Part shown: positions 17,785 to 25,754 of the stretch, one piece after another
How positions within the stretch are numbered: position 1 is the stretch's first letter
Layout: each line of letters opens with the position of its first letter
Assembly (NCBI GenBank): GCA_026225255.1
Contig: JAMFSJ010000054.1
Location: forward strand, 1-62,145
Direction: 5' to 3'
Length of the DNA stretch: 62,145 nucleotides
From: Methylacidimicrobium fagopyrum
Lineage (GTDB): Bacteria; Verrucomicrobiota; Verrucomicrobiia; Limisphaerales; UBA11358
Position numbers and translations under genes: made by a program
The notes under the pieces: model-generated
Seen by the model: the letters and a program-made list of their open reading frames with translations, nothing else
The model's database searches: none
What the model was told of the DNA's origin: nothing

Positions 17785-19203
17785 GTGGAAGAACGCACCT
17801 TAAAATTTGCCGCCGAGGCTTGCGCCGCCGAAATCAAAAACGGCGCGGTGGCAACGTTGTTCGCCAGTGTCTGCACGGATTCGCGGGCGGCGAAGGCGGG
17901 TGATTTATTCTTTGCCATTCAGGGCGAAAAGTTCGACGGTCATAACTTCATCACCGAAGTCGCGGCGAAAAAAGTCGCGGCGGTGGTGGTGCAAAAGTCC
18001 AAAGTCGTTTCCGCTCCCGGGTCATCCGCTGCGGACTTTGGACCGGAGGCTTTAGGCTGCCCGGTGTTGATCGTGGAGGATGTCCGCGTTGCGTTTGGAA
18101 AATTGGCCGCGGCCTACCGTCAACAATTTGATCTGCCCGTCATCGCGGTGGGCGGCTCAAACGGCAAGACGACCACGAAGGAATTACTCGCCTCCGTGCT
18201 GCGCCAAAAATTTCCCACGCTGTGGAGCGAAGCCAGTTTTAACAACGACATCGGCGTGCCGGCGACGTTGCTGCGATTGGACCAATCGCACCAGGCGGCG
18301 GTGTTGGAAGTGGGCACAAATCATCCGGGCGAACTCGCGCCGCTGGTGAAAATCATCGCGCCGAAGTTTGGCATCATCACGAGCATCGGGCGCGAACATC
18401 TGGAATTTTTTGGCGATCTCGCGGGGGTCGTGCAGGAAGAAGGTTCGCTGGCGGAATTGCTGCCGGCGGCCGGAAAATTATTTTTGAACGGCGACAGCGA
18501 ATGGACGGAAAAAATTTCCGCCCGGGCCAAAGCAAAAGTGGTTCGCCTTGGTTTTGGCGAAAAGAATGATTGGCGCGCGGCGAAAATTCGTTTGGATAAA
18601 AATGGCGTGACGTTTCAGGTCGTATCGCCGGATGAAAATTTTAGCGGCGAATATCGGGTGAATTTGCTCGGTCGGCATTCGGCGGTGAACGCGCTTTTTG
18701 CCATCGCGCTGGGGGCGGAACTGGGTCTGGAACGCGCCGCGATCCAGCGCGGTTTAACGGCGTGTCAGCCGGCGAAAATGCGGATGCAATTTTGGGAGTC
18801 CAACGGCGTGCGCGTATTGGACGACGCTTATAACGCGAATGCGGATTCGATGCGCGCGGCCTTGGAAACATTGCGCGATCTGCCGTTGCAAGGCCGGCGC
18901 GTGGCGGTGCTGGGCGACATGGCGGAACTCGGCGCGCACACGGCGGCGGCGCACGCGGAGATCGGAAAATTTGCGGCGGAGTCGGGCATCGGCCAATTAT
19001 TTACGGTCGGAAAAATGGGCGCCATAACGGCCCAAGCCGCGCGGGACGCCGGTTTGGCACGCGTGATGGAATTTGCGGAGGTCGAAGGCGCGGTGATCGC
19101 GGTGCACAAAATTTTGAAATCGGGTGATGTGGTTTTGTTGAAAGCATCGCGGTCGTCGCGGCTGGAACGGATTGCGGAAACTTTGAAAGCGGGGAAAAAT
19201 TAA
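17785..19203 (+). CDS. murF: UDP-MurNAc-tripeptide:D-Ala-D-Ala ligase MurF
   Basis: MurF adds D-Ala-D-Ala to the cytoplasmic muropeptide precursor. The three Mur-ligase domains are recognisable: the N-terminal DSRAAKAGDLFFAIQGEKFDGHNF, the central ATP-binding GGSNGKTTTKELL (about 123-135) with ASFNNDIGVP and EVGTNHPGE, and the C-terminal VLDDAYNANADSMRAAL and AVLGDMAELG. Length 472 is typical. The start is a GTG. It packs tightly between the SIMPL gene and mraY. MurE and MurD, its usual neighbours, are not in the window. Confidence 0.95.
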   Translation: MEERTLKFAAEACAAEIKNGAVATLFASVCTDSRAAKAGDLFFAIQGEKFDGHNFITEVAAKKVAAVVVQKSKVVSAPGSSAADFGPEALGCPVLIVEDVRVAFGKLAAAYRQQFDLPVIAVGGSNGKTTTKELLASVLRQKFPTLWSEASFNNDIGVPATLLRLDQSHQAAVLEVGTNHPGELAPLVKIIAPKFGIITSIGREHLEFFGDLAGVVQEEGSLAELLPAAGKLFLNGDSEWTEKISARAKAKVVRLGFGEKNDWRAAKIRLDKNGVTFQVVSPDENFSGEYRVNLLGRHSAVNALFAIALGAELGLERAAIQRGLTACQPAKMRMQFWESNGVRVLDDAYNANADSMRAALETLRDLPLQGRRVAVLGDMAELGAHTAAAHAEIGKFAAESGIGQLFTVGKMGAITAQAARDAGLARVMEFAEVEGAVIAVHKILKSGDVVLLKASRSSRLERIAETLKAGKN

Positions 19204-19204
19204 G

Positions 19205-20398
19205 ATGTTTGACTGGTTAAGCCAATGGATTTTGAAAGAGGCGCAAGGCAGCGAATGGGAGTCGCGGCTCTCATTCTTGCGGCTGTTTCACTACATCACG
19301 GTGCGCGCGGCGGGCGCGGCGGTGACGGCGTTGATTTTGAGTTGGTGGCTGGGACCGAAAATTATTCGCTGGTTAAAACAATTGAAGTTCGGTCAGGAAT
19401 ATTCCGATAAAGCGGAAGAAGCCGGCGGTCTCGCGGCGCGCTTGTTGAGCAAAAAAGGCACGCCGACCATGGGTGGCATTTTGATCGTCATCGCGTTGTT
19501 GTTTTCCACGATGTTGTGGACGCAATGGAATGCGCAGGTGGAGTTGACGATGCTTTCGGTTTTGGTGCTGGCTGGGCTGGGATTTTACGACGATTACGCA
19601 AAAATTTTGAAGCAGACCGGTGGCGGTGCGCCGCCGCGCGTGAAGTTGATCGTGCAATTCGGCCTCGCGGCGTTCGTCGGAATTTATCTGTGGAATTTGC
19701 CGGCGCGGAGCGAATTGTTTTTGCCGCAAGGTAAAGCCGCGTTTCACATCATCCACAGCAATCTGGTTTCGGACGTGATGTTGCCGTTTAGCAAATATCC
19801 TTATTACGTCGGCGCTGCGGTCGGCGTGGTGATCGTGATGTTGACGATTGTCGGGAGTTCAAATGCGGTGAATTTGACCGACGGTCTCGACGGTTTGGCG
19901 ATCGGTTGCACCTTGATCGTCGGCGTGGTTTTTTTAATTTTCACCTATCTCGCGGGCAACGTGAAAGCGGCGGAATATTTGCAGATTCCGTATGTGGCGG
20001 GCGCGGGTGAACTAACGGTTTTTTGCGCGGCCTTGCTCGGCGCGGGGCTGGGATTTTTGTGGTTCAACTGTCATCCGGCGCAGGTGTTCATGGGCGACAC
20101 GGGTTCGCTGGCGCTCGGCGGCGCGTTCGGAATTGTCGCGGTGCTGATTCATCAACCGTTCGTGCTCGTGATCGCGGGCGGCGTGTTTGTGCTGGAAGCG
20201 GCCTCGGTGATTTTGCAAAAAGGCTGGTTCAAATATACCCGGATCCGGACGGGCACGGGGCGGCGGATTTTTCTGATGTCGCCGTTGCACCATCATTTTG
20301 AGAAAAAAGGCTGGTATGAATCGCAGATCGTGATGCGGTTTTACATCCTGTGCGTGCTGTGCGCGGTGGTCGCGCTGGCCACCTTGAAACTGCGGTGA
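19205..20398 (+). CDS. mraY: Phospho-N-acetylmuramoyl-pentapeptide-transferase MraY
   Basis: MraY makes lipid I by moving phospho-MurNAc-pentapeptide onto undecaprenyl phosphate in the inner membrane. The 397-residue protein has about ten membrane helices and the family motifs KKGTPTMGGI (about 81-90), the Asp-rich FYDDYAKI, NAVNLTDGLDGLA (about 222-234) and FMGDTGSLALG, plus the C-terminal SPLHHHFEKKGW. The ATG follows the murF stop codon by one base. Confidence 0.96.
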   Translation: MFDWLSQWILKEAQGSEWESRLSFLRLFHYITVRAAGAAVTALILSWWLGPKIIRWLKQLKFGQEYSDKAEEAGGLAARLLSKKGTPTMGGILIVIALLFSTMLWTQWNAQVELTMLSVLVLAGLGFYDDYAKILKQTGGGAPPRVKLIVQFGLAAFVGIYLWNLPARSELFLPQGKAAFHIIHSNLVSDVMLPFSKYPYYVGAAVGVVIVMLTIVGSSNAVNLTDGLDGLAIGCTLIVGVVFLIFTYLAGNVKAAEYLQIPYVAGAGELTVFCAALLGAGLGFLWFNCHPAQVFMGDTGSLALGGAFGIVAVLIHQPFVLVIAGGVFVLEAASVILQKGWFKYTRIRTGTGRRIFLMSPLHHHFEKKGWYESQIVMRFYILCVLCAVVALATLKLR

Positions 20399-20592
20399 AC
20401 GAAAATTTGTGAAACGTCAAAAAAACATTGTCAATACGCGCTTTGCAGCTTGCACGGCGGGCGCGCGATTGCTAATTTTTTCAGCAGACGCAACGAGGCG
20501 CGCAACGGCAGGCAGTTGTTCAACCAATTTCCAATTTTCTACCGGCGGTTTTTTCCGTGGCAGCTTCATTTCGTTGACCGGTCAATTTAACA

Positions 20593-20627
20593 CGCGGCGA
20601 AATTTTTCGAGGGAAAATTTCGCCGCG
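20593..20627 (+). promoter_or_regulatory. Perfect 13-bp hairpin in the mraY-LysM gap
   Basis: CGCGGCGAAATTT (20593-20605) pairs perfectly with AAATTTCGCCGCG (20615-20627) across a 9-base loop. No T-run follows (CAACAATC), so it is not a standard terminator. It lies about 60 bases before the LysM gene in a 287-bp gap, the widest in the cluster outside the toxin-antitoxin region, and in the place where murD is expected. It may protect the downstream mRNA, attenuate transcription, or bind a protein. Confidence 0.55.
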
Positions 20628-20685
20628 CAACAATCAAAAAACAATAACAAAACCTCGATTGAAAGGACGCATCTGCGCCAAAACC

Positions 20686-21525
20686 ATGAGTAACCTAAAC
20701 CCGTTCGTTCCGAAAGGCTCCTTGCTGGAGCAACAATCCCAACGCCGTTCCCGCCTTAAACTCGCCGTATTTTGCGTCGTCGCCATCGGCACGCTCGGCC
20801 TCGTCGCCATGTTGATCCAAGGTTGCACCCGCAAAACGCCGGATGATAATCCGTTGCCGAACGTGGACACGAATCCGCCGCCGACGCTGGTGGATACGAA
20901 TGCGCCGGTGAATCCGCCGATGGACACGAACGGGCCGTCGATGACGAGCAGCAATGTTCCGGCTCCGTTGCCGCTGCCCGCACCCCAACCGTTGCCCGCG
21001 ACTGATGTGCCGGTTCCGGCCACTGGCGGCACGGAATACGTCGTCGTCGCTGGCGATACGCTCGGCAAAATTGCCAAGAAAAATCATGTCACTTTGAAAG
21101 ACCTCCAAACCGCGAATCCCGGCGTGGATTCCAAGCATTTGAAGGTTAAACAAAAATTAACGATTCCCGCCGGCGGTTCGGCCGTGGCGCCCGCGACTTC
21201 GGCTGTTTCGGCGGATGCTGGAGCGTCGGATGAAACGGGCAGTGCGACGACTTACACCGTGAAATCCGGTGATAACTTGCACAAGATCGCGACGAAATTT
21301 CACGTCAGCATCAAAACCCTCCAAGCCGCGAATCATCTGAGCACGACCAGCATCAAGGTCGGTCAGAAATTGAAGATCCCGGCGAAGACGCACAAAGCGA
21401 AGGCCGTTGAAACCGCGCCGGTTGCGCCGGTTGAACCGATCACTGCGCCGCCGGTTTCCACCGCGCCGCCGGTAACAGCCCCGGCCGCACCTGCGCCCGC
21501 AACCACGGTGCCCAACAGCAATTGA
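20686..21525 (+). CDS. Membrane-anchored protein with two LysM domains
   Basis: A short cytoplasmic tail is followed by one membrane segment that ends in a Cys (GLVAMLIQGCTRK), which could be a lipobox or simply the helix end. A long Pro/Thr/Asn linker (about 55-120) leads to two LysM peptidoglycan-binding domains: YVVVAGDTLGKIAKKNHVTL (about 123-165) and TYTVKSGDNLHKIATKFHV (about 192-235). The C-terminus is again Pro/Ala-rich. I start it at the ATG encoding MSNLNPFVPKG rather than 27 bases upstream. It replaces murD in the usual order and precedes ftsW by 27 bases, suggesting that it links the septal machinery to the wall. It has no catalytic domain. Confidence 0.88.
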   Translation: MSNLNPFVPKGSLLEQQSQRRSRLKLAVFCVVAIGTLGLVAMLIQGCTRKTPDDNPLPNVDTNPPPTLVDTNAPVNPPMDTNGPSMTSSNVPAPLPLPAPQPLPATDVPVPATGGTEYVVVAGDTLGKIAKKNHVTLKDLQTANPGVDSKHLKVKQKLTIPAGGSAVAPATSAVSADAGASDETGSATTYTVKSGDNLHKIATKFHVSIKTLQAANHLSTTSIKVGQKLKIPAKTHKAKAVETAPVAPVEPITAPPVSTAPPVTAPAAPAPATTVPNSN

Positions 21526-21552
21526 TCGAAATTGCGGTAGGCTTAAATTAAG

Positions 21553-22713
21553 ATGAAAGTCGCCGTCACAACTCTGGCATTTTGCGTCGCCGCCCTGCTC
21601 GCGCTCGGCTTGGTGATGCTCTACAGCTCGAGCATGGTGATGCCCATCAAGAACACACAATTGCAAGTTGGCGCCGGCATGTTGCGAATGCAACTGGTGT
21701 GGTGCGCTTTGGGAATGATTGCGTGTGTGATTGTGGCGGCGACGAACTATGAGGTGATCAAAAAACTGGCGTGGCCGATTTTTATCAGCACGCTGATCCT
21801 GGCCGCGCTGGTTTTTGTTCACCATGTTGGCTTGCAAATCAACGGCGCCCGCCGTTGGATCCGGTTGCCCGGCGGAACGTTGCAACCTTCGGAAATTGTT
21901 AAAATCGGACTCATCGTTATTGTCGCGTGGTATGGCGACCGCGAACAGCGCAAGATGAATACCTTCACGCGCGGAATTATTTTTCCCGGCCTGATTATCG
22001 GCGCGGCCTTAGGCCTGATTTTTATTGAACCTGATCGCGGCACAACCATTTTGCTCGCCGGTGTCACCGGCTCCATGTTGCTGATTGCCGGGGTGCGTTG
22101 GTTGCATTTGATTCCCGTGGGAATTGCGGGTGTGGCCGCGTTGGCTTATTCATTTTTACATGACGGTATGCGGAGCGGACGCATTATGGCGTGGCTGCAT
22201 CCGCAACAACATGACGACGTAGCGCGTCAGGCCGTGCAGGCCAAAATCGCCATCGGCTCCGGCGGCTTGACCGGCCTAGGTCTCGGCGACGGACGCCAAA
22301 AACTCGGCTTCCTGCCGGAAATGCACAGTGATTTTATCTTTGCCAATATCGGCGAAGAACTCGGTCTCATCGCCACGATGTCCGTGGTGATCGGTTTTCT
22401 GCTGATCGCGATTTGCGGATTTTACATCGCCCGCAATGCGCGCGACCAGTTCGGGGCTCAATTGGCGATTGGCGTTACCACGCTGATCAGTGTTCAAGCC
22501 GCCTTCAACATCGCCGTCGTCACCAGCATGTTGCCTAACAAGGGAATCGCCTTGCCGTTCATCAGCGCGGGCGGATCCAGCTTATTGGCCATGTTGATTG
22601 GCGTTGGTATTTTATTCAGTGTCGCGCGCCGCGCCAATCCGGCGGCCAAAATGTCTGCGGCCGACTTTGTCGTGGACGATAATTCCAATCCTTTTGCCGC
22701 CCGGGCAACATGA
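21553..22713 (+). CDS. ftsW: SEDS-family septal peptidoglycan polymerase FtsW
   Basis: This is a polytopic protein of 386 residues with about ten membrane helices. SEDS signatures are present: MLYSSS in helix 1, NGARRWIRLPGGTLQPSEI (about 96-114), EPDRGTTILL (about 158-167), HSDFIFANIGEELGL with its conserved Glu (about 257-271), and the C-terminal GIALPFISAGGSSLLA. FtsW polymerises glycan strands at the septum together with FtsI. The place in the dcw cluster supports FtsW over RodA. Its TGA overlaps the murG ATG by 4 bases. Confidence 0.93.
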   Translation: MKVAVTTLAFCVAALLALGLVMLYSSSMVMPIKNTQLQVGAGMLRMQLVWCALGMIACVIVAATNYEVIKKLAWPIFISTLILAALVFVHHVGLQINGARRWIRLPGGTLQPSEIVKIGLIVIVAWYGDREQRKMNTFTRGIIFPGLIIGAALGLIFIEPDRGTTILLAGVTGSMLLIAGVRWLHLIPVGIAGVAALAYSFLHDGMRSGRIMAWLHPQQHDDVARQAVQAKIAIGSGGLTGLGLGDGRQKLGFLPEMHSDFIFANIGEELGLIATMSVVIGFLLIAICGFYIARNARDQFGAQLAIGVTTLISVQAAFNIAVVTSMLPNKGIALPFISAGGSSLLAMLIGVGILFSVARRANPAAKMSAADFVVDDNSNPFAARAT

Positions 22714-24050
22714 ATTCTCCCACCGAAAAAAAGCCCTTCATCGCCATCGCATGTGGCGGGACGGGTGGACATCTCTTTCCCGGACTCGCCGTCGCGGAGC
22801 AATTGCGCGCGCGCGGTTGTGACGTCGCGCTGCTCATCTCGCCCAAAGACGTGGATCAGCAAGCGGTGAAAACCGCGTCGGGCATGGAAATTTTCACGCT
22901 GCCCGCCGTGGGTTTGCAAAATCGCAATTATTTTTCCTTCGCCAAAAGTTGTTGGAAATCATTTCGTCTCGCGCGGAAAATTTTCAAAAATCGCCGTCCC
23001 CAAGCCGTGCTCGCGATGGGTGGATTCACCAGCGCGCCGCCCGTTCTCGCCGCTTATTTCTCCGGCGTGAAAACTTTCTTGCACGAGTCGAACACCATTC
23101 CCGGCCGCGCGAATCGTCTGCTCGCGCACGTCGCCGACGCTGCCTTCGTCGGTTTCCCCGAAGCCGCCGCGCGCCTGAAAATAAAAGCCGTCGCGACCAC
23201 GGGCACGCCCGTGCGCCCGCAATTTTCCCCCGCACAAAACTCGGTGGGGCGAGACTCCGTCGAGCCAAAATATATTCAATGCCGCACCGCTCTCGGTTTG
23301 AATTCCGATTTGCCAACCATCCTTATCGTCGGCGGCAGCCAAGGTGCGAGTGGTTTGAACGAACTGATTTTATCCGCCCTGCCATTGCTCGCGGCGAAGA
23401 ACTGGCAATGGTTACACCTCACCGGCGCTAACGACTTTGAAAAAGTAAAAGCCGCCTATGCCTCCCGCGGTATGAAAGCCGTGTTAAAACCGTTTCTCGC
23501 GGAAATGGATTTAGCGCTCGGGGCCGCGACCGCGTGCGTCAGCCGTTCGGGCGCGTCATCATTGGCTGAAATAGCCGCGCTGCGTTTGCCCTCACTGCTC
23601 GTGCCCTTGCCGACGTCAGCGGATAATCATCAATTTTTCAACGCCAACGCCTTCGTGAAAACCGGCGCGGCGAAAGCGATTGAACAGAGAAAAACCACGC
23701 CCGAACAAGTCGTGACAATTTTGAACGAACTGGTCACCGACGAAGCGGTGCGGGCAAAAATGCAAGCTGCGCTCGCCGAATGGCACGCGCCTAAAGCCGC
23801 GGAACAGATCGCTGAAGAAATTTTACAGTTCAGCTCGCGCCGAAAAGTTGCGCCGCACCAGCACAGTCATGATTGCGGTTGTGATGCTCATGCGAAGCCT
23901 AAAAGCACCAAGCACCAAGCTCCAAGTTCCAGAGAAACTTCAAACTCCAAGTCTCAAACATCGGTGTCGAGCGTGAGTCGGTTTGGAATTTGGACATTGG
24001 TGCTTCTCTGGAGCTTGGAGCTTGGAACTTGGAGCTTTTTCCATTCATGA
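22710..24050 (+). CDS. murG: Lipid II synthase MurG with repeat-derived insertions
   Basis: MurG adds GlcNAc to lipid I on the inner membrane face. Family motifs: ACGGTGGHLFPGLAVA (about 12-27), AMGGFTSAPPVLAA, the second-domain IVGGSQGASGLNELI and SRSGASSLAEIAALRLPSLL. At 446 residues it is about 80 longer than usual. Two parts explain this. Residues about 178-186 (SVGRDSVEP) are the in-frame translation of a dispersed 24-bp repeat, lying between the two Rossmann domains. Residues about 397-446 are the translation of a long imperfect inverted repeat, after a His/Cys-rich tail (HQHSHDCGCDAHAK). The last codons overlap the murB start (ATGA). The catalytic core looks intact. Confidence 0.92.
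   Translation: MNSPTEKKPFIAIACGGTGGHLFPGLAVAEQLRARGCDVALLISPKDVDQQAVKTASGMEIFTLPAVGLQNRNYFSFAKSCWKSFRLARKIFKNRRPQAVLAMGGFTSAPPVLAAYFSGVKTFLHESNTIPGRANRLLAHVADAAFVGFPEAAARLKIKAVATTGTPVRPQFSPAQNSVGRDSVEPKYIQCRTALGLNSDLPTILIVGGSQGASGLNELILSALPLLAAKNWQWLHLTGANDFEKVKAAYASRGMKAVLKPFLAEMDLALGAATACVSRSGASSLAEIAALRLPSLLVPLPTSADNHQFFNANAFVKTGAAKAIEQRKTTPEQVVTILNELVTDEAVRAKMQAALAEWHAPKAAEQIAEEILQFSSRRKVAPHQHSHDCGCDAHAKPKSTKHQAPSSRETSNSKSQTSVSSVSRFGIWTLVLLWSLELGTWSFFHS
23243..23266. repeat. Dispersed 24-bp repeat inside murG
   Basis: The core GGGGCGAGACTCCGTCGAGC is an exact reverse complement of 47316-47339 and 47529-47552 over 24 bases; 45611-45634 differs at two positions. At 24 bp it keeps the murG frame. 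The other copies are intergenic. Confidence 0.85.
23901..24040. repeat. Long imperfect inverted repeat at the murG/murB junction
   Basis: The left arm (about 23905-23958; ACCAAGCTCCAAGTTCCAGA) pairs with the right arm (about 23981-24036; TCTGGAGCTTGGAGCTTGGA). The element ends seven bases before the murB ATG and is read through as the last 50 or so codons of murG. CTCCAAGTTCC-type repeats of this style are a recognisable class of dispersed palindromes, but no second copy lies in this window. Confidence 0.75.
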
Positions 24051-24973
24051 ACGCCACCTTGGAAAACCCCGCAGGCGTTGCCGACGAACTTGCCGCGCTC
24101 GTTTCCAGCGCGACGTTGCTTCGTCGTGCTGAGCCGATGGCGAAGCACACAACATTGCGCGTCGGCGGTCCGGCGGATGTCTATGTTGAGCCCGCTTCGG
24201 AGGCAGATCTGGCGAGCGTTTTGAAGTTTTGCGGCGCGCGGAATATTAAATTTTTCATCCTCGGTCGCGGTTCCAATTTGCTCGTGCGCGATGCCGGTTT
24301 TCGCGGCGTAGTGATTTGTCTCGCGCAACCGGTGTTCAGCAAAATTGAGATCACTAGCGAACGGATGGTTTGCGGCGCGGGGGCGCGTTTGAAGCATGTG
24401 GCGGTCGAGGCCCGCCGCAACGGCATCGCCGGCATGGAATTTCTCGAAGGCATTCCGGGCAGTATTGGCGGGGCTTTGCGCATGAACGCGGGCGCGATGG
24501 CGAGTGCGACCTTCGATATTGTCGAGTCGGTGCGCGTGATGGATTTTGCCGGCGAAGTGCGCGAATTTGCGCCCCGCGACATGGCGGTGGAATATCGCAG
24601 TTGCGCCACCTTGAAAAAATATATCGCGCTCGGCGCGGTGCTACGCGGGAAACCGGATTCGATGGTGGAGATCGGGCAACGCATGACGGCTTACAGCGAA
24701 AAACGTTGGGCGTCGCAGCCCGCCGCGCCCAGTGCCGGTTGCGCGTTCAAAAACCCGCCGAACATCGGGGCGGGGCGTTTAATTGACGAAATGGGATTGA
24801 AAGGCACGCGCATCGGCGGCGCGATGGTGTCATTGGAGCACGGCAATTTCATCGTGAACGACAACAAGGCGACGGCGCAGGATGTGTTGAATTTGATCGC
24901 GCAGTTGCGCGCGAAGGTGAAGGCGGCGAGCGGGATTACGTTGCACACGGAAGTGGAAATTATCGGTGACTGA
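24047..24973 (+). CDS. murB: UDP-N-acetylenolpyruvoylglucosamine reductase MurB
   Basis: MurB is the FAD/NADPH enzyme that makes UDP-MurNAc. Features: TTLRVGGPADVYVEP near the N-terminus, the FAD-binding LGRGSNLLVRD (about 74-84), FLEGIPGSIGGALRMNAGA (about 134-152), the catalytic SAGCAFKNP (about 225-233), and the final Glu in HTEVEIIGD. At 308 residues it is the short type II form. I start it at the ATG at 24047, which overlaps the murG stop; the frame is open further left only because the repeat there lacks stop codons. Confidence 0.95.
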   Translation: MNATLENPAGVADELAALVSSATLLRRAEPMAKHTTLRVGGPADVYVEPASEADLASVLKFCGARNIKFFILGRGSNLLVRDAGFRGVVICLAQPVFSKIEITSERMVCGAGARLKHVAVEARRNGIAGMEFLEGIPGSIGGALRMNAGAMASATFDIVESVRVMDFAGEVREFAPRDMAVEYRSCATLKKYIALGAVLRGKPDSMVEIGQRMTAYSEKRWASQPAAPSAGCAFKNPPNIGAGRLIDEMGLKGTRIGGAMVSLEHGNFIVNDNKATAQDVLNLIAQLRAKVKAASGITLHTEVEIIGD

Positions 24974-25043
24974 CGGAGCGCCGATCTCCTGATCGGCTCG
25001 AAGAGTGTTTTCACCGCCAAGCCGATCCGGAGATCGGCGTTCC
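24972..25043. repeat. REP-like palindrome after murB (GGAGCGCCGA family)
   Basis: Two palindromic arms, GGAGCGCCGATCTCC ... GATCGGCTCG and GCCGATCCGGAGATCGGCG, are joined by a short spacer. Bases 24975-25001 match the reverse complement of 51883-51909 exactly (27 bp). Related copies lie at 47415-47436 and in three tandem units from 51497 to 51911. Confidence 0.85.
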
Positions 25044-25080
25044 GGGATGCAAAAAACCATTGAAATCAACGGCTAATGCG

Positions 25081-25114
25081 TTGACTTCCAAAATGGTTGC
25101 GTTATGGTTGCACT
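25081..25114 (+). promoter_or_regulatory. Promoter and candidate operator of the vapBC-like pair
   Basis: TTGACT (25081-25086), a 16-bp spacer and TATGGT (25103-25108) form a plausible sigma-70 promoter. The antitoxin ATG at 25115 is only 7 bases past the -10 box, so the mRNA would be leaderless or almost so. Two direct copies of ATGGTTGC (25093-25100, 25104-25111), 11 bp apart, lie over the promoter and are candidates for the antitoxin operator. Confidence 0.5.
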
Positions 25115-25360
25115 ATGATCACGATCACGATCAAAGGCTTGTCGAAAGAGGCTCATCAAGCGTTGAAAAAACGGGCGGCCACGCACGGACGCAGCTTGAA
25201 TACGGAAGCCATTGCGGTGCTGGAATCCAGCGTCCGCAGCACGCCGGTAGATCCGCAGGCTTTACTGGCGCGGGTGCGGGCCGCGCGCGCGGCGATGAAA
25301 TTTACCGGTAAACCGTTGGATGTGGTGAAACTGATCCGCCAAGACCGTGATCGTCGCTGA
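25115..25360 (+). CDS. FitA/VapB-like ribbon-helix-helix antitoxin
   Basis: An 81-residue protein starting MITITIKGLSKEAHQAL. The beta strand ITIKGL followed by two helices (KEAHQALKKRAATHGRSL, NTEAIAVLESSV) is the FitA/Arc-type DNA-binding fold. The C-terminal half, basic with a central hydrophobic part, is where such antitoxins wrap the toxin. Its end overlaps the toxin start by 14 bases. The pair splits murB from ddl, which are otherwise consecutive in the cluster, and is bordered on the left by a REP-like palindrome. Confidence 0.82.
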   Translation: MITITIKGLSKEAHQALKKRAATHGRSLNTEAIAVLESSVRSTPVDPQALLARVRAARAAMKFTGKPLDVVKLIRQDRDRR

Positions 25361-25754
25361 CCCCAATTTGATCGTTTACTTTGCCATCCGCGATTCGCAA
25401 TCCGAATGGGCGGATGCGGTTTACGAAACGGATTCGACTTGGGTGGCGCCCTTGTTGTGGCGGTCGGAATTTTGCAACGCACTGACCAAGTATATGCAAT
25501 TTGCCGGCATGAGTTTGGAAATGTCGTTGTTGGCATTGCACGCGGCGGAAGAAGTCATCAACGGGCGGGAATACAAAGTGTCATCACCCAAAGTTTTGGA
25601 GCTGGCGTATAAATCCAAATGTTCCGCTTACGATTGTGAATATATCGCGTTGGCGCAGGATTTAGGTGTGCCGCTGGTGACGGCAAATAAACAGGTTTTG
25701 AAGGCGTTCCCGAAAATGGCGGTTTCCTTGGAAAAATTTGCGATAAGAAAATGA
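25347..25754 (+). CDS. PIN-domain toxin, VapC-like ribonuclease
   Basis: A 135-residue PIN domain with a GTG start. Acidic active-site residues seen: D5 (IVADPN), E41 (WRSEFCNAL) and D96 (SAYDCEYIALA). The usual fourth acid in VTAD is Asn here (VTAN, N114), a substitution found in some active members. VapC toxins cut specific RNAs such as initiator tRNA or rRNA; the target cannot be told. It overlaps the antitoxin by 14 bases and its stop overlaps the ddl start by 4 bases (ATGA), so ddl translation may depend on reading through this module. Confidence 0.85.
   Translation: MIVADPNLIVYFAIRDSQSEWADAVYETDSTWVAPLLWRSEFCNALTKYMQFAGMSLEMSLLALHAAEEVINGREYKVSSPKVLELAYKSKCSAYDCEYIALAQDLGVPLVTANKQVLKAFPKMAVSLEKFAIRK

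Noticed and set aside
20409..20693. Possible gene or murD remnant in the mraY-LysM gap
   Set aside because: The translation (Arg/Ser/Thr/Phe-rich) has no Mur-ligase motif and runs through the hairpin into the LysM start.
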